A stretch of DNA of 35,928 bases. Source: Streptacidiphilus carbonis. GTDB taxonomy: Bacteria > Actinomycetota > Actinomycetes > Streptomycetales > Streptomycetaceae. This document shows positions 10,696-21,045 of this stretch, piece after piece. Below the pieces are notes generated by a model. That model made no database searches. It saw nothing but the letters and a program-made list of their open reading frames with translations, and was not told the DNA's origin. Made by a program: the position numbers and the translations under genes. Numbering within the stretch: the stretch's first letter is position 1; the number at the start of each line of letters is the position of its first letter. The stretch covers positions 22,785 through 58,712 of the forward strand of contig NZ_BBPM01000013.1 in assembly GCF_000787775.1 (NCBI RefSeq). Reading direction: 5' to 3'.

Positions 10696-12288
10696 TCAGT
10701 TCGGGGCGCTGCGGATGTCGAGTCTGCGGATCACCCGGTCGACCAGTTCCGGGTCGGCGCCGGGTTCCATCCGGGCGAACTGCATCTCGGCGCGGCCGGC
10801 GGCCAGCATCTCCTGTTCGACCTGCTGGAACAGCCGGACCTGACGGACCCGCTGCTTCAGTTCCGCGCGCTGGTCCTCGTCGTACATGTCCGGGCGGTTG
10901 CGGGCCAGGCGGTCGGTCTGACGCTGCTTCAGCCGGTCGACGAGTTCCTCCGGTAGGTCCTCGGCGTCGGCGAGCTCCTTGAGCCGGCGCAGCCCGGCCT
11001 TGGAGACCCGGTACCAGAGCGCCCGCTCCGCCGCGTCCTCGGCGTCCTCGTCGCGGCTCAGGTGCAGCCGCCGGACCACCCAGGACAGCGACATGCCCTG
11101 GACCAGCAGGGTGAACAGCACCACGCAGAAGGCGATGAAGACGATCTCGTCCCGGCCCGGGAAGGACTCCCCGCTGTGCACCCCGAGCGGGATGGCCAGC
11201 GCCAGCGCCACCGAGGCCACCCCGCGCATCCCGGACCACCACAGCACCACCGACTCGCGCCAGCTCAGCGGCGCGGCCTCCTCGCGCTCGCCGATGCGGC
11301 GGTCCCACTGCTGGGTGACCCAGGCGCCGGGCAGCAGCCAGAGGAAGCGGACGCCGACCACCACCACGATGACCAGGGCGGCGTCCCCGAGCATGCCGGT
11401 CCAGGCATGGCCCACCTCCTTGAGGACGCTGGCCAGCTCCAGGCCGATCAGGCCGAAGGCCATTCCGGAGATCAGCAGCTCCACCACGTCCCAGAAGGCG
11501 CTGCCGACCAGGCGGTAGCCGACGTCGTCGGCGCCCACCGTGCGGTCGTTGATCCAGAGGGAGCAGACCAGGACCGCGAGGACGCCCGAGCCGTGCAGCT
11601 CCTCGGCGAGGGAGTAGGCCGCGAAGGGGACCAGCAGGCTGAGCGCGACCTGCAGGGTCGGGTCGTCCAGCATGCTCATGATCTTGCCGCTGAGCCAGCC
11701 CAGGCCGACGCCGATGACCACGGCGAGCACGGCCGAGAGCACCAGCAGCCCGATCGCGTTCAGGGTCGAGAAGTGGCCGCTGACCACGGCGTCCACCGCC
11801 AGCCCGTAGACGACGAGCGCGGTGACGTCGTTGAACAGGCCCTCGGTCTCCAGGATGCCCATCAGCCGGCGCGGCAGGCCGACGCTGCCGGCCACCGCGG
11901 CGGCGGCGATCGGGTCGGGCGGGGAGATGATCGCACCCAGCGCGACGGCGGCGCCCAGCGGCAGCGCGGGCATGATCGAGCGCGCGGCCCAGGCCACCAC
12001 GGCGGTGGTGACCAGCACCAGCGCGACCGCGAGCAGCAGGATGACCCGGGAGTTCGCCTTGAAGTAGCGGGTGGTGGAGCGCTGGGCCGCCGCGTAGATC
12101 AGCGGCGGCAGCACCAACGGCAGGATCAGGTCCGGCTCCAGGGTGATGTTCGGGACGAACGGCAGCACCGCCATCACCATGCCGACCACGGTCATCATCA
12201 CCGGCTGCGGGAAGCCGATGCGCTCGGCGAGCGGGGTGGTGACGACCGACGCCAGCAGCACGACGAAGAGCAGCATCAGCTGGGTCAC
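10696..12288 (-). CDS. CPA1-family Na+/H+ antiporter
   Basis: This 530-residue membrane protein exchanges sodium (or another monovalent cation) for protons across the cytoplasmic membrane. The first ~410 residues contain about a dozen hydrophobic segments. The CPA1 signatures are visible: ISPPDPIAAAAV (D125) and EGLFND (N153-D154), the ion-binding Asn-Asp pair of electroneutral CPA1 antiporters. The C-terminal ~120 residues are hydrophilic and charged, with helical segments rich in Glu, Arg and Gln, as in cytoplasmic regulatory tails of this family. The GTG start at 12288 has only a weak ribosome site (GGAGGGG is about 15 nt upstream). The gene follows the GNAT gene with a 39-nt gap and could share its transcript. 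The closest characterised relatives are NhaP-type proteins; cation preference cannot be read from sequence. Confidence 0.92.
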   Translation of the reverse strand: MTQLMLLFVVLLASVVTTPLAERIGFPQPVMMTVVGMVMAVLPFVPNITLEPDLILPLVLPPLIYAAAQRSTTRYFKANSRVILLLAVALVLVTTAVVAWAARSIMPALPLGAAVALGAIISPPDPIAAAAVAGSVGLPRRLMGILETEGLFNDVTALVVYGLAVDAVVSGHFSTLNAIGLLVLSAVLAVVIGVGLGWLSGKIMSMLDDPTLQVALSLLVPFAAYSLAEELHGSGVLAVLVCSLWINDRTVGADDVGYRLVGSAFWDVVELLISGMAFGLIGLELASVLKEVGHAWTGMLGDAALVIVVVVGVRFLWLLPGAWVTQQWDRRIGEREEAAPLSWRESVVLWWSGMRGVASVALALAIPLGVHSGESFPGRDEIVFIAFCVVLFTLLVQGMSLSWVVRRLHLSRDEDAEDAAERALWYRVSKAGLRRLKELADAEDLPEELVDRLKQRQTDRLARNRPDMYDEDQRAELKQRVRQVRLFQQVEQEMLAAGRAEMQFARMEPGADPELVDRVIRRLDIRSAPN

Positions 12289-12327
12289 CCGCTGACCACC
12301 CCTCCCGCTCGCCGGCGCCGTTCCCGA

Positions 12328-12936
12328 TCAGCCTGCCAGGGATCGGGTCATCGTGCGGTGGGGGATACCGCCGTCCAGGTACTCCGGGCCCTCGGCGGTG
12401 TAGCCGAGGCGCTCGTAGAAGCCCAGTGCGTGGACCTGGGCGTGCAGTTCCAGCTCGACGGCGCCGCGGGCGCGGCCCTCGTCCTCGATGGCGCGGACCA
12501 GAGCCGCGCCCACGCCGGTGCCCCGAGCGACGGACAGTACCGCGAGGCGGCCGAGCAGTACGGTTCCTGCCCGGTCGACGGTTTCCCCGTCGTGACCCGG
12601 TGCGGTGTCCGCCCGCTGGACGTCCGCCACGTGGGGTTTGCGTGGGGGTACGGGGGGTCGCTCCCCGGAGAGTTGGCGTAGGGCCTGCTCGCCGTGGATC
12701 AGCCGGCCGGTGCCGAGCGGAGCGCCGTCCGCGCCGAACGCCAGCAGGTGCACCGAGGCGGCGTCGAGGTCGTCCCACTCCTCGTCCTCGGGGACGTTCT
12801 GCTCGACGATGAAGACCTCGCGCCTGATGGCGTGGACGGTCTCCAGGTCGGCGGGCGAGACGGCGACGCGTATCCGGGCCGCGGGACCGGACGCACGGTC
12901 GGGCTTCGGATCGGACGCCGGGTCAGCTGTCGGCAC
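12328..12936 (-). CDS. GNAT-family N-acetyltransferase (ElaA-like) with an in-frame insert
   Basis: This 202-residue protein is a GNAT acetyltransferase, transferring acetyl from acetyl-CoA to an amine. The CoA-binding motif A is [20 protein letters not shown] (R-G-T-G-V-G pyrophosphate loop). The C-terminal [24 protein letters not shown] matches the ElaA/YjcF-like subgroup. An unusual Pro/Arg-rich stretch of roughly 35 residues ([19 protein letters not shown] onwards) interrupts the fold before the motif A strand. It is encoded by a GC-rich palindrome-bearing segment (12642-12670) and looks like a repeat insertion. Start is GTG 12936, overlapping the 3' end of the pseudouridine synthase gene by 14 nt, which implies translational coupling. 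The substrate is unknown. Confidence 0.88.
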   Translation of the reverse strand: MPTADPASDPKPDRASGPAARIRVAVSPADLETVHAIRREVFIVEQNVPEDEEWDDLDAASVHLLAFGADGAPLGTGRLIHGEQALRQLSGERPPVPPRKPHVADVQRADTAPGHDGETVDRAGTVLLGRLAVLSVARGTGVGAALVRAIEDEGRARGAVELELHAQVHALGFYERLGYTAEGPEYLDGGIPHRTMTRSLAG

Positions 12937-13861
12937 TGATGATCTCCAGGGCGCGGGCCAGGTCCTCGGGGTACTCGCTGCGGAACTCCACCCAGTCGCC
13001 GGTGCCGGGGTGCTCGAAGCCGAGCTGGACCGCGTGCAGCCACTGCCGGGTGAGCTTGAGCCGCTTGGCCAGGGTGGGGTCGGCGCCGTAGGTGATGTCG
13101 CCGACGCAGGGGTGCCGCAGCGCGGACATGTGCACCCGGATCTGGTGGGTGCGGCCGGTCTCCAGCTTGATGTCCAGCAGCGAGGCGGCCCGGTAGGCCT
13201 CGATCAGGTCGTAGTGGGTCACCGACGGCTTGCCGTTGGCGACCACGGCCCACTTCCAGTCGTTGCTGGGGTGCCGGTCGATCGGGGCGTCGACGGTGCC
13301 GGACATCGGGTCGGGGTGGCCCTGGACCAGGGCGTTGTACTTCTTCTCCACGGTCCGGTCCCGGAACTGCCCCTTGAGCAGCGAGTAGGCGCGCTCGGAC
13401 TTGGCGACCACCATCAGCCCGGAGGTGCCGACGTCCAGGCGGTGCACCACGCCCTGGCGCTCGGCCGCGCCGGAGGTGGAGATCCGGTAGCCGGCGCCGG
13501 CCAGGCCGCCGATGACGGTGGGACCGGTCCAGCCGGGGCTGGGGTGGGCGGCGACGCCGACCGGCTTGTCCACGACCACCAGGTCGTCGTCGTCGTAGAC
13601 GATCTTCATATTGTCGATGCGCTCGGCGACGATCTGCACGGGCGCGGGCGGTGCCGGGATCTCGACCTCCATCCAGGCACCGGCCATCACCCGGTCGGAC
13701 TTGCCCACCGGGGTGCCGTCCAGCGTCACCTTGCCCTCCGCGGCCAGCTCGGCGGCCTTGGTGCGGGAGAACCCGAACATCCGGGCGATGGCGGCGTCGA
13801 CACGCTCACCCTCAAGGCCTTCGGGTACGGGCAGGTTTCGGATCTGCGGAACGGTGCTCAC
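12923..13861 (-). CDS. RluA/RluD-family RNA pseudouridine synthase
   Basis: This 312-residue enzyme isomerises uridine to pseudouridine in RNA, most likely 23S rRNA. It has an N-terminal S4 RNA-binding domain (about 15-75, with [21 protein letters not shown]) and the RluA catalytic motif [15 protein letters not shown] with catalytic D143. The later [20 protein letters not shown] is also typical. The GTG start at 13861 encodes [22 protein letters not shown]. It lies downstream of lspA with a 73-nt gap holding a hairpin, an order that is common in actinobacteria and other Gram-positives (lspA-rluD). Which uridines it modifies (RluD-like 1911/1915/1917 positions or others) cannot be decided here. 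Confidence 0.93.
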   Translation of the reverse strand: MSTVPQIRNLPVPEGLEGERVDAAIARMFGFSRTKAAELAAEGKVTLDGTPVGKSDRVMAGAWMEVEIPAPPAPVQIVAERIDNMKIVYDDDDLVVVDKPVGVAAHPSPGWTGPTVIGGLAGAGYRISTSGAAERQGVVHRLDVGTSGLMVVAKSERAYSLLKGQFRDRTVEKKYNALVQGHPDPMSGTVDAPIDRHPSNDWKWAVVANGKPSVTHYDLIEAYRAASLLDIKLETGRTHQIRVHMSALRHPCVGDITYGADPTLAKRLKLTRQWLHAVQLGFEHPGTGDWVEFRSEYPEDLARALEIISADS

Positions 13862-13874
13862 CTGAACGAGTATG

Positions 13875-13893
13875 CCGGACCGGCCGGGTCCGG
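13875..13893 (-). terminator. Stem-loop between lspA and the pseudouridine synthase gene
   Basis: CCGGACC (13875-13881) and GGTCCGG (13887-13893) form a perfect 7-bp stem with a 5-nt loop. It could partly terminate lspA transcripts or stabilise a processed end. It has no U-tract. Confidence 0.4.
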
Positions 13894-13934
13894 CCCGCCA
13901 TCACGCCGTCGGCAGCGGGCGGACGGGAGCCGCG

Positions 13935-14660
13935 TCAGTCCTTGCCGTCGCCGTCCTCGGCGGAGTTCGCCTCGGCGGCGTCGGCGTCGGACCGGTCCGT
14001 GTGCTCGCGCATCGTCGTGCCGTCCGGGTTGGTGCCGAGGAAGGAGAGCAGCACCACCAGGATGCCGCCGCAGACGATCGCCGAGTCGGCCAGGTTGAAG
14101 ACGGCGAAGTGCTTGACCGAGATGAAGTCGACCACCGCACCGCGGAAGGTGGACGGCGAGCGGAAGATCCGGTCCGTCAGATTGCCGAAGGCGCCGCCCA
14201 GCAGCAGGCCCAGCGCGATCGCCCAGGGCAGGCTGTAGAGCTTGCGGGCGAGCCGGCAGATGACCACCACCACGGTGGTGGCGATGACGGTGAACACGAT
14301 GGTCATCGCCGCGCCCATGCCGAAGGCGGCTCCGGGGTTGCGGATGGCCTGGAGCATCACCCAGTCCCCGGCGATCCGGATCGGCTCGTGGTACTCCAGC
14401 CTGGCCACGACCAGCAGCTTGCTGCCGAGGTCCAGCAGGTAGGCGAGCAGGGCGACGGAGAGGAGTACGCCGATCCTGCGCCTGCGCCGCGCCACCTGTT
14501 CGCCGGCGGTCTCGGCGGAGTCGGCGGGCGCGGCAGAGTCAGCCGCCGGAGCCTTCTGGAAACCTGGGGTACTGATGATGCTCTCCGCTACACCGAGTGG
14601 GGTGGTCCTACGTCGAGCGTACGGTACGCCCACCGGGTGGCGCGGACTGGTCCGCGCCAC
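13935..14660 (-). CDS. lspA: Lipoprotein signal peptidase (signal peptidase II)
   Basis: This integral membrane aspartic protease cleaves signal peptides from prolipoproteins after the lipobox cysteine has been lipidated. Four membrane segments are visible, and the catalytic dyad is present: NLTDR (D163) and FNLADSAI (D192), counted from the 14660 start. Signature RNPGAAFG is also present. The C-terminal tail is acidic and hydrophilic. The start is uncertain: the frame is open to a GTG at 14660, inside a 30-bp palindrome at 14634-14663, with another in-frame GTG at 14633, and neither has a good ribosome site. In related streptomycete proteins the N-terminus seems to begin near the AESIISTP segment, where the aligned codon is GTA. 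The gene lies downstream of the DksA-like gene and upstream of the pseudouridine synthase gene. The small lipoprotein encoded at 10018 is a likely client. Confidence 0.93.
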   Translation of the reverse strand: MARTSPRHPVGVPYARRRTTPLGVAESIISTPGFQKAPAADSAAPADSAETAGEQVARRRRRIGVLLSVALLAYLLDLGSKLLVVARLEYHEPIRIAGDWVMLQAIRNPGAAFGMGAAMTIVFTVIATTVVVVICRLARKLYSLPWAIALGLLLGGAFGNLTDRIFRSPSTFRGAVVDFISVKHFAVFNLADSAIVCGGILVVLLSFLGTNPDGTTMREHTDRSDADAAEANSAEDGDGKD

Positions 14661-14663
14661 CCG
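14634..14663 (-). terminator. Perfect 14-bp palindrome after the DksA-like gene
   Basis: CGGGTGGCGCGGAC (14634-14647), a 2-nt centre, then its exact complement (14650-14663). It sits 10 nt beyond the stop codon of the zinc-finger gene on the minus strand, where a terminator is expected, and overlaps the upstream start candidate of lspA. It may uncouple the two genes or attenuate read-through into lspA. Confidence 0.6.
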
Positions 14664-14673
14664 TCACTTGCCG

Positions 14674-15282
14674 CTAGCGCCGCTCCTGCTTGGACTTGCA
14701 CTGGACGCAGAGGGTGGCCCGGGGGAAGGCCTGGACCCTGGCCTTGCCGATCGGCTCCCCGCAGGACTCGCACAGGCCGAACCCGGTGCCGTTGAGCCGG
14801 GCCAGCGCGCGCTCGGTCTGGGCGAGCATGTCGCGGGCGTTGGCGGCCAGCGACATCTCGTGCTCGCGGGAGATGTTCTTGGTCCCGGCGTCGACCTGGT
14901 CGTCCCCGGCGCCGTCGCCGGAGTCCCGCATCAGGCCGCTGACGGCCTCCTCGGAGGCGGCGATCTCGGCGCTGAGCCCGGCCGCCTCGGTCTCCAGCTC
15001 CTGCCGGAGCTCGGCGACCTCCTGCTCGGTCCAGGGATCCTCGCCGGGCCGGACCGGCAGCGCTCCGGCCGCGACCGGCGCCCCGGGCGGGGCCGGCTCC
15101 GCGGCTGGGGTCGCGGCCGGAGCGGTCCTGGCCCTGCTCCCGCTCGGCCGGGCGGTGGTCGGCCGAGCGACGGCCTCGGTCTTGCGTCGGACCACGGTCC
15201 CCTCCCCCACGTCTCCGGGTCCGGCCACGGACGTCTCCGCGCGGCGTGCGCCCGCGGCACCGCTCCTTGCCTTGTCCGCCAT
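14674..15282 (-). CDS. TraR/DksA-type C4 zinc-finger protein
   Basis: This 202-residue protein has the DksA/TraR zinc finger at its C-terminus: C171-E-S-C174 and C192-V-Q-C195 within GFGLCESCGEPIGKARVQAFP. An acidic helical region (about 84-165) precedes it, as in the DksA coiled coil. The N-terminal 80 residues are Ala/Pro/Arg/Thr-rich and probably disordered. DksA-type proteins reach into the RNA polymerase secondary channel; streptomycete homologues are less characterised, so the regulatory role is inferred. The ATG at 15282 (MADKARSG) was chosen over upstream in-frame starts because AAAGGGG lies about 9 nt before it. A promoter is visible about 130 nt upstream. Gene order DksA-like gene next to lspA and ileS is conserved in streptomycetes as far as I recall. 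Confidence 0.9.
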   Translation of the reverse strand: MADKARSGAAGARRAETSVAGPGDVGEGTVVRRKTEAVARPTTARPSGSRARTAPAATPAAEPAPPGAPVAAGALPVRPGEDPWTEQEVAELRQELETEAAGLSAEIAASEEAVSGLMRDSGDGAGDDQVDAGTKNISREHEMSLAANARDMLAQTERALARLNGTGFGLCESCGEPIGKARVQAFPRATLCVQCKSKQERR

Positions 15283-15320
15283 GCGTCTGACCCCTTTGCG
15301 AGTAAGCGTCTGCGACTGTC

Positions 15321-15360
15321 GTCTGCGTGCCTCTGTGTGCCTCTGCCTGCCTCTGCGAGC
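15321..15360. repeat. 10-bp tandem repeat, four units
   Basis: Four consecutive 10-bp units resemble CTCTGCGTGC: GTCTGCGTGC, CTCTGTGTGC, CTCTGCCTGC and CTCTGCGAGC. They lie in the presumed 5' leader of the DksA-like gene (minus strand). Confidence 0.8.
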
Positions 15361-15410
15361 TGCGACTGAGCTGCTGGTGGCGCAACGCTGTGCCGAAGCA
15401 TGGTGCCGGA

Positions 15411-15439
15411 ACGATAATGCGTACCGAATCCATCCACAA
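15411..15439 (-). promoter_or_regulatory. Promoter of the DksA-like gene
   Basis: On the minus strand, TTGTGG (15439-15434) and TATCGT (15416-15411) are separated by exactly 17 bp. These match -35 TTGnnn and -10 TAnnnT patterns of the main vegetative sigma factor. The predicted start near 15404 gives a leader of about 120 nt that includes the 10-bp tandem repeat. Confidence 0.55.
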
Positions 15440-15519
15440 TGGGACATACCGCAACAGGGGCGACGGGTTACCGACTCATGTCCGGCTCCACGGATGTGTG
15501 CCCAGAACGTGACGGGCTA

Positions 15520-15630
15520 ATCGCCTTCCGTCAGCGTTACTGGAGCGTCGGGCCGCGCCGCGGGGGCGCGGGGGGTCGCCCCCCGAACGGTCGGACCATC
15601 GCCCTGTGTCAGCGTTACCGGCGGGTCGGG
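15520..15630. repeat. 33-bp imperfect direct repeats flanking a GC palindrome
   Basis: Copies at 15520-15552 and 15598-15630 match at 27 of 33 positions and share the exact block GTCAGCGTTAC. Between them lies CGCGGGGGGTCGCCCCCCG (about 15568-15585), a palindrome similar to segments inside the GNAT gene (12642-12670) and murD (28761-28800). Confidence 0.7.
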
Positions 15631-15675
15631 GGCGCGCGGGTGGCGGCGGAGGCGGATAATCTGGTTGCCGGGCGC

Positions 15676-15683
15676 TATAGACT
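15676..15683 (+). promoter_or_regulatory. Possible -10 element of the ileS leader
   Basis: TATAGACT lies about 20 nt before the first conserved T-box sequences and contains a TAnnnT hexamer (TAGACT). No good -35 hexamer is seen at 16-18 bp upstream, so this is tentative. Confidence 0.35.
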
Positions 15684-15694
15684 CGGGCCTGCAA

Positions 15695-15975
15695 GGCGTG
15701 GATGGGGACGAGTACCGCCGAACGCAGCCGAGAGCGACCCGGGGTTGGTGGAAGCCCGGGGGTGTGCGCGTCGGGAAGATCACCCCGGAGCCGTCGGAGG
15801 AAAGGCGCCGCCCGCACGGGCGGAGCCGAGTAGAACCGGCAGCAACCCCTAACGAGGGGGCTCGGCGCGTCCGCGTGCCGCAGCCAAGAAGGGTGGTACC
15901 GCGGGGCCGCAGCACTGGCCTCGTCCCTTCGTCGGAAGCCGCACAGCTCGACGCGCCCGCCGGAGGCACCTCCTG
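15695..15975 (+). promoter_or_regulatory. Isoleucine T-box riboswitch upstream of ileS, probably translational
   Basis: The leader has T-box landmarks in order: GGGACGAGTA (15705-15714), GAGAGCGACCC and GGGGTTGGTGGAAG (15730-15754), a specifier region GAAGATCACCCCGGAG with AUC (15779-15781, Ile), and the T-box AGGGTGGTACCGCGG (15890-15904). The UGGU within it (15894-15897) can pair with an uncharged tRNA ending ACCA, so it matches a discriminator A. No U-tract terminator precedes the gene. Instead GGAGG (15962-15966) is followed at once by a complementary CCTCC, so the ribosome site can be masked, as known for translational ileS T-boxes of actinobacteria. Uncharged tRNA-Ile should raise ileS expression. 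Confidence 0.93.
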
Positions 15976-19143
<3,168 letters not shown>

Positions 19144-19153
19144 CCAGGCAGTA

Positions 19154-19233
19154 CCCAAGGGGCGCGGGGAACTGCGCGACCAGCCCTCTACGAAGGTGCA
19201 TGGTTGGCAGCGCAGTTCCCCGCGCCCCTTAGG
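19154..19233. repeat. GC-rich inverted repeat, second copy of the dnaE-downstream element
   Basis: Left arm 19157-19185 starts AAGGGGCGCGGGGAACTGCG; right arm 19202-19230 is its complement with few mismatches. The loop region (CAGCCCTCTACG-A-AGGTGCATGGTTGG) is nearly the same as in the inner palindrome at 4290-4366. It lies 13 nt beyond the ileS stop, in a convergent junction with divIVA, as the first copy does for dnaE. Confidence 0.88.
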
Positions 19234-19283
19234 CAGTAACGGGTGCCCGTCAGCTCACCAGTGCCCGTTCCCGAACGCAGAAA

Positions 19284-19327
19284 CACCGCGGGCCCCTGCG
19301 GGAACGTTCCGGCAGGGGCCTGCGGTG
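19284..19327 (-). terminator. Strong terminator hairpin downstream of divIVA
   Basis: Arms of 22 nt (19284-19305 and 19306-19327) pair with only two mismatches around a GGAACGTTCC centre. It lies 28 nt past the divIVA stop on the minus strand and can also serve ileS from the other side. Confidence 0.8.
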
Positions 19328-19355
19328 GTAGGGCTCAGGGCGGTGGGGGCTGGGA

Positions 19356-20615
19356 TCAGCCCTCGTCGTCCTGGTCGATCAGGAAGCCCCGCATCGGCTG
19401 CGGGGCCTGCTGCAGCGGCGGCTGCGGCCGCACCGCGGCCATCGGCTGCGTCATCGCGGCGGGAGCCATCTGCTGCTGGCCGCCCGCGCTCTGGTGCTGC
19501 GCGCCGGGGTTGAAGCTGTTGCCGCCGAAGCTGGGCTGCTGCTGGCCGCCGCCGAAGCTCTGGCCGTTGCCGCCGAAGCTCTGCTGTCCGCCGAAGGTCT
19601 GCCCGCCCATGGGCGACGCGCCGACCGGGGTCATCGACGGCTGCGACATCGAGGGCTGGGACATGGAGGACGGCGGGAGCGACGCGGTGGCCGGCTGGCG
19701 CGGGGGCGCCAGCGAGTCGTCCGCCTGCGACTCCAGCTGCCGCAGCTGGGTCTCCAGGTAGGACTTGAGCCGGGTCCGGTACTCGCGCTCGAACGCACGC
19801 AGGTCCTCGACCTTGCGCTCCAGCGTGGCGCGGGCGGACTCCAGCGAGCCCATGGCCACGCGGTGCTTCTCCTGCGCGTCCCGCTCCAGCGCGTCGGCCT
19901 TGGCGCGGGCGTCCCGCTCCAGACCCTCGGCGCGGCTGCGGGCCTCACCGACGATCTTGTTGGCCTCGGACCGCGCCTCGGCGATGGCCTGGTCCGCGGT
20001 CTGCTGGGCGAGCGCCAGCACCCTGGCGGCGCTGTCGTTGTTCTGGCCCTGCTGCTGCTGCGGGAAGTGCGGCTGCTGCATCTGCTGCAGACCGCCCATG
20101 TGCTGCGGCGGCTGCATCTGGCCCTGCTGCATCTGGCCGGGCTGCTGCATCTGCTGGCCGAAGCCCTGCTGGCCGCCCATGGTCCCACCCTGGAGCTGGG
20201 GCGGGCCCTGGAGCTGCGGGGCGCCGCTCGGCAGCTGCGGCGGGCCGGGGTGGCCCATCTGCTGCTGCTGGGGCGGCTGGCCCTGCATCTGGCCGGGCTG
20301 CTGCATCTGTCCCTGCTGCTGGAGCTGGGGCGGCATGCCCTGCTGCGGCACGGGCGGACCAGATATGGCGGCCGGCACCGGAGGGCCGGGGCGCTGGTGC
20401 TGGTCCTGCTCCTTGCGCATGTTCTGCTGGTTCTGCGCGGCCGCGCGAGTCGCCGCGGCCAGCTTGGCGCGCAGGTCCTCGTTCTCGCGGAGCAGTCGGG
20501 TCAGCTCTCCTTCGACCTCGTCGAGGAAGGCATCGACCTCGTCCTCGTCATAGCCTTCGCGGAGGCGGACGGTCGTGAACTGCTTGTTCCGCACGTCCTC
20601 GGGGGTCAATGGCAT
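19356..20615 (-). CDS. divIVA: Polar growth protein DivIVA (Wag31)
   Basis: This 419-residue coiled-coil protein marks growing hyphal tips and directs polar wall synthesis. The N-terminal DivIVA domain (about 1-70: MPLTPEDVRNKQFTTVRLRE and DAFLDEVEGELTRLL) includes the membrane-binding region. A Pro/Gln/Gly/Met-rich insert (about 75-190) follows, then a long second coiled coil (about 192-310, with EARSEANKIVGEARSRAEGLERDARAKADALERDAQEK) and a low-complexity Ser/Gly/Gln tail with FGG and SMSQP repeats. The end is acidic (DQDDEG). This two-coil layout with a PQG-rich linker is typical of streptomycetes. The ATG start at 20615 has GAGGTGA 4 nt upstream. It is the last gene of the division cluster on this strand, 46 nt after yggT. 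Confidence 0.97.
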   Translation of the reverse strand: MPLTPEDVRNKQFTTVRLREGYDEDEVDAFLDEVEGELTRLLRENEDLRAKLAAATRAAAQNQQNMRKEQDQHQRPGPPVPAAISGPPVPQQGMPPQLQQQGQMQQPGQMQGQPPQQQQMGHPGPPQLPSGAPQLQGPPQLQGGTMGGQQGFGQQMQQPGQMQQGQMQPPQHMGGLQQMQQPHFPQQQQGQNNDSAARVLALAQQTADQAIAEARSEANKIVGEARSRAEGLERDARAKADALERDAQEKHRVAMGSLESARATLERKVEDLRAFEREYRTRLKSYLETQLRQLESQADDSLAPPRQPATASLPPSSMSQPSMSQPSMTPVGASPMGGQTFGGQQSFGGNGQSFGGGQQQPSFGGNSFNPGAQHQSAGGQQQMAPAAMTQPMAAVRPQPPLQQAPQPMRGFLIDQDDEG

Positions 20616-20661
20616 CTCTTCACCTCAACGTGATCGTCGGACAATCGGCGGCCTGCGGGGT

Positions 20662-20949
20662 TCACATGGCCCCCTGCACGACGGAGATCAGGATCGAAAC
20701 AATGATGATCAGTACGAGGAAGGACAGGTCGAGCGCCACGCCCCCGAACCGAAGCGGCTTGATGTAGCGCCGCAACAGTTTGAGTGGTGGATCGGTGACG
20801 GTGTAGATGCACTCCAGCACAACGATCATCCCGCGGCCGGGCCGCCATTCGCGGGCTAGTTGTTGCACCCAGTCCATCACAAGCCGGGCCAGCAGGATGA
20901 CGAAGAAAACCATCAGCACGATGTACAGCACCTGCCATACAACGTTCAC
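20662..20949 (-). CDS. YggT family small membrane protein
   Basis: This 95-residue protein has two hydrophobic segments (about 4-26, LYIVLMVFFVILLARLVMDW, and 71-92, ALDLSFLVLIIIVSILISVV) separated by a conserved loop with TDPPLKLLRRYIKPL. It belongs to the YggT (Ylm G) family, usually found between sepF and divIVA in Gram-positive division clusters. Its biochemical role is not known; an effect on septum or wall formation is inferred from gene order. The GTG start at 20949 follows GAGGGGA at 6 nt spacing. Confidence 0.93.
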   Translation of the reverse strand: MNVVWQVLYIVLMVFFVILLARLVMDWVQQLAREWRPGRGMIVVLECIYTVTDPPLKLLRRYIKPLRFGGVALDLSFLVLIIIVSILISVVQGAM

Positions 20950-21045
20950 CGCTCGTCCCCTCGAACTCGTCCTGCTGCCTGCCCGCCGGGAGCGGAAGCC
21001 CCGCTACCCGGCGTCACGTGGTCCACACGTATCGTCCCGCTCTGG

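Larger units (their letters stand above)
15283..15694. other. Divergent intergenic region between the DksA-like gene and ileS leader
   Basis: No gene is supported here. The region contains a 10-bp tandem repeat (15321-15360), the DksA-like gene promoter (15411-15439), two 33-bp imperfect direct repeats (15520-15552 and 15598-15630) with a GC palindrome between them, and the presumed ileS promoter near 15676. Confidence 0.7.

Noticed and set aside
14674-15447. DksA-like protein starting at 15447
   Set aside because: This would place coding sequence over the predicted promoter and tandem repeat; ATG 15282 has a ribosome site.
15321-15630. CRISPR array
   Set aside because: Repeats here are either adjacent 10-bp units or only two longer copies; there is no regular repeat-spacer series and no cas gene in the window.
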